Part shown: piece after piece, positions 25,641-38,628 of the stretch
Layout: every line of letters starts with the position of its first letter
How positions within the stretch are numbered: position 1 is the first letter of the stretch
From: Odiellus spinosus
Taxonomy: Eukaryota; Arthropoda; Arachnida; Opiliones; Phalangiidae
Direction of reading: 5' to 3'
Length of the DNA stretch: 64,000 bases
Assembly (NCBI GenBank): GCA_963920705.1
Contig: CAWUCO010000251.1
Location: forward strand, 558,001 to 622,000
Notes under the pieces: model-generated
The model's database searches: none
Seen by the model: only the letters and a program-made list of their open reading frames with translations
What the model was told of the DNA's origin: nothing
Position numbers and translations under genes: made by a program

Positions 25641-27170
25641 CTCTTATTATTTAGACTGTCCATTAATTGCTCTTTCGAATGACTTTGGTTTTGTCTAAAT
25701 TTCCAAAACGTGACAAATATAAAATCGGTTAAAATTAAGCAAAAACGCTTAAAAATCCAAGATTATTGGATTCAAATGGACACAAAACTTTTGAATTTTA
25801 AGCGATTTAGACAAAATTAAGACCACTCGAAAGAACAAATATTGGTCTATCTAAAAAACAAGAGTTTTGGAAAATCCGTTGAAAAACATGGAAAATATGG
25901 CCAATTCAAAAAACATCTAATATCAAAAAGAGAATTTTTAAAATCTGAAATTTGACTATTTTGATATTGTATGATTTCTTGAATTGGCCATATTTTTCTT
26001 GTTTTTCAACGTATTTTTGAAAACTCTTATTATTTAGACTGTCCATTAATTGCTCTTTCGATGACTTTGGTTTTGTCTAAATTGCCAAAACGTGACAAAT
26101 ATAAAATTGGTTAAAATTAAGCAAAAACGCTTAAAAATCCAAGATTATTGTATTCAAATGGACACAAAACTTTTGATTTTAAAGCGATTTAGACAAAATT
26201 AAGACCACTCGAAAGACCAAATTTTGGTCTATCTAAAAAACAAGAGTTTTGGAAAATCCGTTGAAAAACATGGAAAATATGGCCAATTCAAAAAACATCT
26301 AATATCAAAAAGCGAATTTTTAAAATCTGAAATTTGACTATTTTGATATTGTATGATTTTTTGAATTGGCCATATTTTTCTTGTTTTTTAACGGATTTTT
26401 GAAAACTCTTATTATTTAGACTGTCCATTAATTGCTCTTTCGAATGACTTTGGTTTTGTCTAAATTTCCAAAACGTGACAAATATAAAATCGGTTAAAAT
26501 TAAGCAAAAACGCTTAAAAATCCAAGATTATTGGATTCAAATGGACACAAAACTTTTGAATTTTAAGCGATTTAGACAAAATTAAGACCACTCGAAAGAA
26601 CAAATATTGGTCTATCTAAAAAACAAGAGTTTTGGAAAATCCGTTGAAAAACATGGAAAATATGGCCAATTCAAAAAACATCTAATATCAAAAAGCGAAT
26701 TTTTAAAATCTGAAATTTGACTATTTTGATATTGTATGATTTCTTGAATTGGCCATATTTTTCTTGTTTTTCAACGTATTTTTGAAAACTCTTATTATTT
26801 AGACTGTCCATTAATTGCTCTTTCGATGACTTTGGTTTTGTCTAAATTGCCAAAACGTAACAAATATAAAATTGGTTAAAATTAAGCAAAAACGCTTAAA
26901 AATCCAAGATTATTGTATTCAAATGGACACAAAACTTTTGATTTTAAAGCGATTTAGACAAAATTAAGACCACTCGAAAGACCAAATTTTGGTCTATCTA
27001 AAAAACAAGAGTTTTGGAAAATCCGTTGAAAAACATGGAAAATATGGCCAATTCAAAAAACATCTAATATCAAAAAGCGAATTTTTAAAATCTGAAATTT
27101 GACTATTTTGATATTGTATAATTTTTTGAATTGGCCATATTTTTCTTGTTTTTCAACGGATTTTTGAAAA
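25641..27170. repeat. Two-monomer repeat, two copies (period 765 bp)
   Basis: The monomers at 25641/26024 recur at 26406/26789. Marks are CTAAATTTCC, AAAATCGGTT, GAATTTTAAG and CAACGTATTTTTG in the first monomer, and GTATTC with ACGCTT in the second. Differences include AAAAAGAGAATT in the first copy only, CGTAACAAAT in the second copy, and TTAACGG versus TCAACGG at the ends. Confidence 0.88.
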
Positions 27171-27553
27171 CTCTTATTATTTAGACTGTCCATTAATTGC
27201 TCTTTCGAATGACTTTGGTTTTGACTAAATTGCCAAAACGTGACAAATATAAAATTGGTTAAAATTAAGCAAAAACGCTTTAAAATCCAAGATTATTGGA
27301 TTCAAATGGACACAAAACTTTTGATTTTTGAGCGATTTAGAAAAAATTAAGACCACTCGAAAGAGCAAATATTGGTCTATCTAAAAAACAAGAGTTTTGG
27401 AAAATCCGTTGAAAAACATGGAAAATATGGCCTATTCAAAAAACATCTAATATCAAAAAGCGAATTTTTAAAATCTGAAATTTGACTATTTTGATATTGT
27501 ATGATTTCTTGAGTTGGCCATATTTTTCTTGTTTTTCAACGGATTTTTGAAAA
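27171..27553. repeat. First E-type monomer of the window
   Basis: This monomer has TTTGACTAAAT, CGCTTTAAAATCC, GATTTTTGAG, AGAAAAAATT, GGCCTATTC and TTGAGTTGG together. That set is not seen to its left and recurs many times to the right. It marks the left limit of E-type monomers. Confidence 0.88.
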
Positions 27554-30500
27554 CTCTTATTATTTAGACTGTCCATTAATTGCTCTTTCGATGACTTTGG
27601 TTTTGTCTAAATTGCCAAAACGTGACAAATATAAAATTGGTTAAAATTAAGCAAAAACGCTTAAAAATCCAAGATTATTGGATTCAAATGGACACAAAAC
27701 TTTTGATTTTAAAGCGATTTAGACAAAATTAAGACCACTCGAAAGACCAAATTTTGGTCTATTTAAAAAACAAGAGTTTTGGAAATCCGTTGAAAAACAT
27801 GGAAAATATGGCCAATTTAAAAAACATCAAATATCAAAAAGCGAATTTTTAAAATCTGAAATTTGAATATTTTGATATTGTATGGTTTCTGGAATTGGCC
27901 ATATTTTTCTTGTTTTTCAACGGATTTTTGAAAACTCTTATTATTTAGACTGTCCATTAATTGCTCTTTCGATGACTTTGGTTTTGTCTAAATTGCCAAA
28001 ACGTGACAAATATAAAATTGGTTAAAATTAAGCAAAAACGCTTAAAAATCCAAGATTATTGGATTCAAATGGACACAAAACTTTTGATTTTAAAGCGATT
28101 TAGACAAAATTAAGACCACTCGAAAGACCAAATTTTGGTCTATTTAAAAAACAAGAGTTTTGGAAATCCGTTGAAAATCATGGAAAATATGGCCAATTTA
28201 AAAAACATCTAATATCAAAAAGCGAATTTTTAAAATCTGAAATTTGACTATTTTGATATTGTATGATTTCTTGAATTGGCCATATTTTTCTTGTTTTTCA
28301 ACGGATTTTTGAAAACTCTTATTATTTAGACTGTTCATTAATTGCTCTTTCGATGACTTTGGTTTTGTCTAAATTGCCAAAACGTGACAAATATAAAATT
28401 GGTTAAAATTAAGCAAAAACACTTAAAAATCCAAGATTATTGGATTCAAATGGACACAAAACTTTTGATTTTTAAGCGATTTAGACAAAATTAAGACCAC
28501 TCGAAAGAGCAAATATTGGTCTATCTAAAAAACAAGAGTTTTGGAAAATCCGTTGAAAAACATGGAAAATATGGCCAATTCAAAAACATCTAATATCAAA
28601 AAGCGAATTTTTAAAATCTGAAATTTGACTATTTTGATATTGTATGATTTCTTGAATTGGCCATATTTTTCTTGTTTTTCAACGGATTTTTGAAAACTCT
28701 TATTATTTAGACTGTCCATTAATTGCTCTTTCGAATGACTTTGGTTTTGTCTAAATTTCCAAAACGTGACAAATATAAAATTGGTTAAAATTAAGCAAAA
28801 ACGCTTAAAAATCCAAGATTATTGGATTCAAATGGACACAAAACTTTTGAATTTTAAGCGATTTAGACAAAATTAAGACCACTCGAAAGAACAAATATTG
28901 GTCTATCTAAAAAACAAGAGTTTTGGAAAATCCGTTGAAAAACATGGAAAATATGGCCAATTCAAAAAACATCTAATATCAAAAAGCGAATTTTTAAAAT
29001 CTGAAATTTGACTATTTTGATATTGTATGATTTCTTGAATTGGCCATATTTTTCTTGTTTTTCAACGGATTTTTGAAAACTCTTATTATTTAGACTGTCC
29101 ATTAATTGCTCTTTCGATGACTTTGGTTTTGTCTAAATTGCCAAAACGTGACAAATATAAAATTGGTTAAAATTAAGCAAAAACGCTTAAAAATCCAAGA
29201 TTATTGTATTCAAATGGACACAAAACTTTTGATTTTAAAGCGATTTAGACAAAATTAAGACCACTCGAAAGACCAAATTTTGGTCTATCTAAAAAACAAG
29301 AGTTTTGGAAAATCCGTTGAAAAACATGGAAAATATGGCCAATTCAAAAACATCTAATATCAAAAAGCGAATTTTTAAAATCTGAAATTTGACTATTTTG
29401 ATATTGTATGGTTTCTTGAATTGGCCATATTTTTCTTGTTTTTCAACGGATTTTTGAAAACTCTTATTATTTAGACTGTCCATTAATTGCTCTTTCGATG
29501 ACTTTGGTTTTGTCTAAATTGCCAAAACGTGACAAATATAAAATTGGTTAAAATTAAGCAAAAACGCTTAAAAATCCAAGATTATTGGATTCAAATGGAC
29601 ACAAAACTTTTGATTTTAAAGCGATTTAGACAAAATTAAGACCACTCGAAAGACCAAATTTTGGTCTATTTAAAAAACAAGAGTTTTGGAAATCCGTTGA
29701 AAAACATGGAAAATATGGCCAATTTAAAAAACATCAAATATCAAAAAGCGAATTTTTAAAATCTGAAATTTGAATATTTTGATATTGTATGGTTTCTTGA
29801 ATTGGCCATATTTTTCTTGTTTTTCAACGGATTTTTGAAAACTCTTATTATTTAGACTGTCCATTAATTGCTCTTTCGATGACTTTGGTTTTGTCTAAAT
29901 TGCCAAAACGTGACAAATATAAAATTGGTTAAAATTAAGCAAAAACGCTTAAAAATCCAAGATTATTGGATTCAAATGGACACAAAACTTTTGATTTTAA
30001 AGCGATTTAGACAAAATTAAGACCACTCGAAAGACCAAATTTTGGTCTATTTAAAAAACAAGAGTTTTGGAAATCCGTTGAAAATCATGGAAAATATGGC
30101 CAATTTAAAAAACATCTAATATCAAAAAGCGAATTTTTAAAATCTGAAATTTGACTATTTTGATATTGTATGATTTCTTGAATTGGCCATATTTTTCTTG
30201 TTTTTCAACGGATTTTTGAAAACTCTTATTATTTAGACTGTTCATTAATTGCTCTTTCGATGACTTTGGTTTTGTCTAAATTGCCAAAACGTGACAAATA
30301 TAAAATTGGTTAAAATTAAGCAAAAACACTTAAAAATCCAAGATTATTGGATTCAAATGGACACAAAACTTTTGATTTTTAAGCGATTTAGACAAAATTA
30401 AGACCACTCGAAAGAGCAAATATTGGTCTATCTAAAAAACAAGAGTTTTGGAAAATCCGTTGAAAAACATGGAAAATATGGCCAATTCAAAAACATCTAA

Positions 30501-30604
30501 TATCAAAAAGCGAATTTTTAAAATCTGAAATTTGACTATTTTGATATTGTATGATTTCTTGAATTGGCCATATTTTTCTTGTTTTTCAACTGATTTTTGA
30601 AAAA
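27554..30604. repeat. Five-monomer repeat, one full and one partial copy
   Basis: The monomers at 27554, 27935 and 28316 recur at 29461, 29842 and 30223 (offset 1907 bp). Marks are ACATCAAATATC and GAATATTTTG in the first, GAAAATCATGG in the second, and CTGTTCATTAATTG in the third. The order is T, T, then a GATTTTTAAG/GAGC monomer, then (first copy only) the monomers at 28697 and 29080. Several are the short 381 bp form, so the period is slightly below five times 383. Confidence 0.88.
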
Positions 30605-32898
30605 CTCTTATTATTTAGACTGTCCATTAATTGCTCTTTCGAATGACTTTGGTTTTGTCTAAATTGCAAAATTGAGACAAATATAAAATTGGTTAAAATT
30701 AAGCAAAAACGCTTAAAAATCCAAGATTATTGGATTCAAATGACACAAAACTTTTGATTTTTAAGCGATTTAGACAAAATTAAGACCACTCGAAAGAGCA
30801 AATTTTGGTCTATCTAAAAAACAAGAGTTTTGGAAAATTCGTTGAAAAACATGGAAAATATGGCCAATACAAAAAACATCTAATATCAAAAAGCGAATTT
30901 TTAAAATCTGAAATTTGACTATTTTGATATTGTATGATTTCTTGAGTTGGCCATATTTTTCTTGTTTTTCAACGGATTTTTGAAAACTCTTATTATTTAG
31001 ACTGTCCATTTAATTGCTCTTTCGATGACTTTGGTTTTGTCTAAATTGCCAAAACGTGACAAATATAAAATTGGTTAAAATTAAGCAAAAACGCTTAAAA
31101 ATCCAAGATTATTGGATTCAAATGGACACAAAACTTTTGATTTTAAAGCGATTTAGACAAAATTAAGACCACTCGAAAGACCAAATTTTGGTCTATCTAA
31201 AAAACAAGAGTTTTGGAAAATCCGTTGAAAAACATGGAAAATATTACCAATTGAAAAAACATCTAATATCAAAAAGCGAATTTTTAAAATCTGAAATTTG
31301 ACTATTTTGATATTGTATGGTTTCTTGAATTGGCCATATTTTTCTTGTTTTTTAACGGATTTTTGAAAACTCTTATTATTTAGACTGTCCATTAATTGCT
31401 CTTTCGAATGACTTTGGTTTTGACTAAATTGCCAAAACGTGACAAATATAAAATTGGTTAAAATTAAGCAAAAACGCTTTAAAATCCAAGATTATTGGAT
31501 TCAAATGGACACAAAACTTTTGATTTTTGAGCGATTTAGAAAAAATTAAGACCACTCGAAAGAGCAAATATTGGTCTATCTAAAAAACAAGAGTTTTGAA
31601 AATCCGTTGAAAAACATGGAAAATATGGCCTATTCAAAAAAATCTAATATCAAAAAGCGAATTTTTAAAATCTGAAATTTGACTATTTTGATATTGTATG
31701 ATTTCTTGAGTTGGCCATATTTTTCTTGTTTTTCAACGGATTTTTGAAAACTCTTATTATTTAGACTGTCCATTTAATTGCTCTTTCGATGACTTTGGTT
31801 TTGTCTAAATTGCCAAAACGTGACAAATATAAAATTGGTTAAAATTAAGCAAAAACGCTTAAAAATCCAAGATTATTGGATTCAAATGGACACAAAACTT
31901 TTGATTTTAAAGCGATTTAGACAAAATTAAGACCACTCGAAAGACCAAATTTTGGTCTATTTAAAAAACAAGAGTTTTGGAAATCCGTTGAAAAACATGG
32001 AAAATATGGCCAATTTAAAAAACATCTAATATCAAAAAGCGAATTTTTAAAATCTGAAATTTGACTATTTTGATATTGTATGATTTCTTGAATTGGCCAT
32101 ATTTTACTTATTTTTCAACGGATTTTTGAAAACTCTTATTATTTAGACTGTCCATTAATTGCTCTTTCGAATGACTTTGGTTTTGTCTAAATTGCCAAAA
32201 CGTGACAAATATAAAGTTGGTTAAAATTAAGCAAAAACGCTTAAAAATCCAAGATTATTGGATTCAAATTGACACAAAACTTTTGATTTTAAAGCGATTT
32301 AGACAAAATTAAGACCACTCGAAAGATCAAATTTTGGTCTATCTAAAAAACAAGAGTTTTGGAAAATCCGTTGAAAAACATGGAAAATATGGCCAATTCA
32401 AAAAACATCTAATATCAAAAAGCGAATTTTTAAAATCTGAAATTTGACTATTTTGATATTGTATGATTTCTTGAATTGGCCATATTTTTCTTGTTTTTTA
32501 ACGGATTTTTGAAAACTCTTATTATTTAGACTGTCCATTAATTGCTCTTTCGAATCACTTTGGCTTTGACTAAATTGCAAAATTGTGACAAATATAAAAT
32601 TGGTTAAAATTAAGCAAAAACACTTAAAAATCCAAGATTATTGGATTCAAATGGACACAAAACTTTTGATTTTAAAGCGATTTAGACAAAATTAAGACCA
32701 CTCGAAAGACCAAATTTTGGTCTATCTAAAAAACAAGAGTTTTGGAAAATCCGTTGAAAAACATGGAAAATATTACCAATTGAAAAAACATCTAATATCA
32801 AAAAGCGAATTTTTAAAATCTGAAATTTGACTATTTTGATATTGTATGGTTTCTTGAATTGGCCATATTTTTCTTGTTTTTTAACGGATTTTTGAAAA
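30605..32898. repeat. Six mixed monomers leading into the tetramer region
   Basis: Starts are 30605, 30987, 31370, 31751, 32133 and 32516. The sequence is a variable monomer (TTGAGACAAAT, AAATGACACAAA), Q, E, T, a monomer with AAAGTTGG, then Q. The second and fourth open with CCATTTAATTGC, one T longer than usual. The 32133 monomer has GATCAAATTTTGG, and together with the next it resembles 38246-39011. The order T, AAAGTTGG, Q, E foreshadows the tetramer at 32899. Confidence 0.83.
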
Positions 32899-35800
32899 CT
32901 CTTATTATTTAGACTGTCCATTAATTGCTCTTTCGAATGACTTTGGTTTTGACTAAATTGCCAAAACGTGACAAATATAAAATTGGTTAAAATTAAGCAA
33001 AAACGCTTAAAAATCCAAGATTATTGGATTCAAATGGACACAAAACTTTTGATTTTTGAGCGATTTAGAAAAAATTAAGACCACTCGAAAGAGCAAATAT
33101 TGGTCTATCTTAAAAACAAGAGTTTTGAAAATCCGTTGAAAAACATGGAAAATATGGCCTATTCAAAAAACATCTAATATCAAAAAGCGAATTTTTAAAA
33201 TCTGAAATTTGACTATTTTGATATTGTATGATTTCTTGAGTTGGCCATATTTTTCTTGTTTTTCAACGGATTTTTGAAAACTCTTATTATTTAGACTGTC
33301 CATTAATTGCTCTTTCGATGACTTTGGTTTTGTCTAAATTGCCAAAACGTGACAAATATAAAATTGGTTAAAATTAAGCCAAAACGCTTAAAAATCCAAG
33401 ATTATTGGATTCAAATGGACACAAAACTTTTGATTTTAAAGCGATCTAGACAAAATTAAGACCACTCGAAAGACCAAATTTTGGTCTATTTAAAAAACAA
33501 GAGTTTTGGAAATCCGTTGAAAAACATGGAAAATATGGCCAATTTAAAAAACATCTAATATCAAAAAGCGAATTTTTAAAATCTGAAATTTGACTATTTT
33601 GATATTGTATGATTTCTTGAATTGGCCATATTTTACTTATTTTTCAACGGATTTTTGAAAACTCTTATTATTTAGACTGTCCATTAATTGCTCTTTCGAA
33701 TGACTTTGGTTTTGTCTAAATTGCCAAAACGTGACAAATATAAAGTTGGTTAAAATTAAGCCAAAACGCTTAAAAATCCAAGATTATTGGATTCAAATTG
33801 ACACAAAACTTTTGATTTTAAAGCGATTTAGACAAAATTAAGACCACTCGAAAGACCAAATTTTGGTCTATCTAAAAAACAAGAGTTTTGGAAAATCCGT
33901 TGAAAAACATGGAAAATATGGCCAATTCAAAAAACATCTAATATCAAAAAGCGAATTTTTAAAATCTGAAATTTGACTATTTTGATATTGTATGATTTTT
34001 TGAATTGGCCATATTTTTCTTGTTTTTCAACAGATTTTTGAAAACTCTTATTATTTACTGTCCATTAATTGCTCTTTCGAATGACTTTGGTTTTGTCTAA
34101 ATTGCAAAATTGTGACAAATATAAAATTGGTTAAAATTAAGCAAAAATACTTAAAAATCCAAGATTATTGGATTCAAATGGACACAAAACTTTTGATTTT
34201 AAAGCGATTTAGACAAAATTAAGACCACTCGAAAGACCAAATTTTGGTCTATCTAAAAAACAAGAGTTTTGGAAAATCCGTTGAAAAACATGGAAAATAT
34301 TACCAATTGAAAAAACATCTAATATCAAAAAGCGAATTTTTAAAATCTGAAATTTGACTATTTTGATATTGTATGGTTTCTTGAATTGGCCATATTTTTC
34401 TTGTTTTTTAACGGATTTTTGAAAACTCTTATTATTTAGACTGTCCATTAATTGCTCTTTCGAATGACTTTGGTTTTGACTAAATTGCCAAAACGTGACA
34501 AATATAAAATTGGTTAAAATTAAGCAAAAACGCTTAAAAATCCAAGATTATTGGATTCAAATGGACACAAAACTTTTGATTTTTGAGCGATTTAGAAAAA
34601 ATTAAGACCACTCGAAAGAGCAAATATTGGTCTATCTTAAAAACAAGAGTTTTGAAAATCCGTTGAAAAACATGGAAAATATGGCCTATTCAAAAAACAT
34701 CTAATATCAAAAAGCGAATTTTTAAAATCTGAAATTTGACTATTTTGATATTGTATGATTTCTTGAGTTGGCCATATTTTTCTTGTTTTTCAACGGATTT
34801 TTGAAAACTCTTATTATTTAGACTGTCCATTAATTGCTCTTTCGATGACTTTGGTTTTGTCTAAATTGCCAAAACGTGACAAATATAAAATTGGTTAAAA
34901 TTAAGCCAAAACGCTTAAAAATCCAAGATTATTGGATTCAAATGGACACAAAACTTTTGATTTTAAAGCGATCTAGACAAAATTAAGACCACTCGAAAGA
35001 CCAAATTTTGGTCTATTTAAAAAACAAGAGTTTTGGAAATCCGTTGAAAAACATGGAAAATATGGCCAATTTAAAAAACATCTAATATCAAAAAGCGAAT
35101 TTTTAAAATCTGAAATTTGACTATTTTGATATTGTATGATTTCTTGAATTGGCCATATTTTACTTATTTTTCAACGGATTTTTGAAAACTCTTATTATTT
35201 AGACTGTCCATTAATTGCTCTTTCGAATGACTTTGGTTTTGTCTAAATTGCCAAAACGTGACAAATATAAAGTTGGTTAAAATTAAGCCAAAACGCTTAA
35301 AAATCCAAGATTATTGGATTCAAATTGACACAAAACTTTTGATTTTAAAGCGATTTAGACAAAATTAAGACCACTCGAAAGACCAAATTTTGGTCTATCT
35401 AAAAAACAAGAGTTTTGGAAAATCCGTTGAAAAACATGGAAAATATGGCCAATTCAAAAAACATCTAATATCAAAAAGCGAATTTTTAAAATCTGAAATT
35501 TGACTATTTTGATATTGTATGATTTTTTGAATTGGCCATATTTTTCTTGTTTTTCAACAGATTTTTGAAAACTCTTATTATTTACTGTCCATTAATTGCT
35601 CTTTCGAATGACTTTGGTTTTGTCTAAATTGCAAAATTGTGACAAATATAAAATTGGTTAAAATTAAGCAAAAATACTTAAAAATCCAAGATTATTGGAT
35701 TCAAATGGACACAAAACTTTTGATTTTAAAGCGATTTAGACAAAATTAAGACCACTCGAAAGACCAAATTTTGGTCTATCTAAAAAACAAGAGTTTTGGA

Positions 35801-37862
35801 AAATCCGTTGAAAAACATGGAAAATATTACCAATTGAAAAAACATCTAATATCAAAAAGCGAATTTTTAAAATCTGAAATTTGACTATTTTGATATTGTA
35901 TGGTTTCTTGAATTGGCCATATTTTTATTGTTTTTTAACGGATTTTTGAAAACTCTTATTATTTATACTGTCCATTAATTGCTCTTTAGAATGACTTTGG
36001 TTTTGACTAAATTGCCAAAACGTGACAAATATAAAATTGGTTAAAATTAAGAAAAAACGCTTTAAAATCCAAGATTATTGGATTCAAATGGACACAAAAC
36101 TTTTGATTTTTGAGCGATTTCGAAAAAATTAAGACCACTCGAAAGAGCAAATATTGGTCTATCTAAAAAACAAGAGTTTTGGAAAATCCGTTGAAAAACA
36201 TGGAAAATATGGCCAATACAAAAACATCTAATATCAAAAAGCGAATTTTTAAAATCTGAAATTTGACTATTTTGATATTGTATGATTTCTTGAATTGGCC
36301 ATATTTTACTTATTTTTCAACGGATTTTTGAAAACTCTTATTATTTAGACTGTCCATTAATTGCTCTTTCGAATGACTTTGATTTTGTCTAAATTGCCAA
36401 AAAGTGACAAATATAAAATTGGTTAAAATTAAGCCAAAACGCTTAAAAATCCAAGATTATTGGATTCAAATGGACACAAAACTTTTGATTTTAAAGCGAT
36501 CTAGACAAAATTAAGACCACTCGAAAGACCAAATTTTGGTCTATTTAAAAAACAAGAGTTTTGGAAATCCGTTGAAAAACATGGAAAATATGGCCAATTT
36601 AAAAAACATCTAATATCAAAAAGCGAATTTTTAAAATCTGAAATTTGACTATTTTGATATTGTATGATTTCTTGAATTGGCCATATTTTACTTATTTTTC
36701 AACGGATTTTTGAAAACTCTTATTATTTAGACTGTCCATTAATTGCTCTTTCGAATGACTTTGGTTTTGTCTAAATTGCCAAAACGTGACAAATATAAAG
36801 TTGGTTAAAATTAAGCCAAAACGCTTAAAAATCCAAGATTATTGGATTCAAATTGACACAAAACTTTTGATTTTAAAGCGATTTAGACAAAATTAAGACC
36901 ACTCGAAAGACCAAATTTTGGTCTATCTAAAAAACAAGAGTTTTGGAAAATCCGTTGAAAAACATGGAAAATATGGCCAATTCAAAAAACATCTAATATC
37001 AAAAAGCGAATTTTTAAAATCTGAAATTTGACTATTTTGATATTGTATGATTTTTTGAATTGGCCATATTTTTCTTGTTTTTCAACAGATTTTTGAAAAC
37101 TCTTATTATTTACTGTCCATTAATTGCTCTTTCGAATGACTTTGGTTTTGTCTAAATTGCAAAATTGTGACAAATATAAAATTGGTTAAAATTAAGCAAA
37201 AATACTTAAAAATCCAAGATTATTGGATTCAAATGGACACAAAACTTTTGATTTTAAAGCGATTTAGACAAAATTAAGACCACTCGAAAGACCAAATTTT
37301 GGTCTATCTAAAAAACAAGAGTTTTGGAAAATCCGTTGAAAAACATGGAAAATATTACCAATTGAAAAAACATCTAATATCAAAAAGCGAATTTTTAAAA
37401 TCTGAAATTTGACTATTTTGATATTGTATGGTTTCTTGAATTGGCCATATTTTTATTGTTTTTTAACGGATTTTTGAAAACTCTTATTATTTATACTGTC
37501 CATTAATTGCTCTTTAGAATGACTTTGGTTTTGACTAAATTGCCAAAACGTGACAAATATAAAATTGGTTAAAATTAAGAAAAAACGCTTTAAAATCCAA
37601 GATTATTGGATTCAAATGGACACAAAACTTTTGATTTTTGAGCGATTTCGAAAAAATTAAGACCACTCGAAAGAGCAAATATTGGTCTATCTAAAAAACA
37701 AGAGTTTTGGAAAATCCGTTGAAAAACATGGAAAATATGGCCAATACAAAAACATCTAATATCAAAAAGCGAATTTTTAAAATCTGAAATTTGACTATTT
37801 TGATATTGTATGATTTCTTGAATTGGCCATATTTTACTTATTTTTCAACGGATTTTTGAAAA
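32899..37862. repeat. Four-monomer higher-order repeat, three copies and part of a fourth
   Basis: The copies start at 32899, 34426 and 35953 (period 1527-1528 bp), with one more monomer at 37481. Each is E, T, AAAGTTGG monomer, Q. Shared marks are GCGATCTAGACAAAATT, AAGCCAAAACG, CAACAGATTTTTG and the 2 bp shorter TTATTTACTGTCC. In copies 3 and 4 the E monomer is replaced by a variant with AAGAAAAAACG, GATTTCGAAAAAATT and GGCCAATACAAAAAC. The T monomer of copy 3 has CTTTGATTTTG and AAAAAGTGAC at its start. Confidence 0.92.
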
Positions 37863-38628
37863 CTCTTATTATTTAGACTGTCCATTAATTGCTCTTTCGA
37901 ATGACTTTGATTTTGTCTAAATTGCCAAAAAGTGACAAATATAAAGTTGGTTAAAATTAAGCAAAAACGCTTAAAAATCCAAGATTATTGGATTCAAATT
38001 GACACAAAACTTTTGATTTTAAAGCGATTTAGACAAAATTAAGTCCAATCGAAAGACCAAATTTTGGTCTATCTAAAAAACAAGAGTTTTGGAAAATCCG
38101 TTGAAAAACATGGAAAATATGGCCAATTCAAAAAACATCTAATATCAAAAAGCGAATTTTTAAAATCTGAAATTTGACTATTTTGATATTGTATGATTTC
38201 TTGAATTGGCCATATTTTACTTATTTTTCAACGGATTTTTGAAAACTCTTATTATTTAGACTGTCCATTAATTGCTCTTTCGAATGACTTTGGTTTTGTC
38301 TAAATTGCCAAAACGTGACAAATATAAAGTTGGTTAAAATTAAGCAAAAACGCTTAAAAATCCAAGATTATTGGATTCAAATTGACACAAAACTTTTGAT
38401 TTTAAAGCGATTTAGACAAAATTAAGACCACTCGAAAGATCAAATTTTGGTCTATCTAAAAAACAAGAGTTTTGGAAAATCCGTTGAAAAACATGGAAAA
38501 TATGGCCAATTCAAAAAACATCTAATATCAAAAAGCGAATTTTTAAAATCTGAAATTTGACTATTTTGATATTGTATGATTTTTTGAATTGGCCATATTT
38601 TTCTTGTTTTTCAACGGATTTTTGAAAA
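37863..38628. repeat. Two junction monomers after the tetramer block
   Basis: The monomer at 37863 starts like 36335 (CTTTGATTTTG, AAAAAGTGAC) but continues like 36717 (AAAGTTGG, ATTGACAC), so it appears to be a fusion that removed one monomer. It also has AAGTCCAATCG. The one at 38246 has AAAGTTGG and GATCAAATTTTGG and resembles 32133. Confidence 0.82.
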
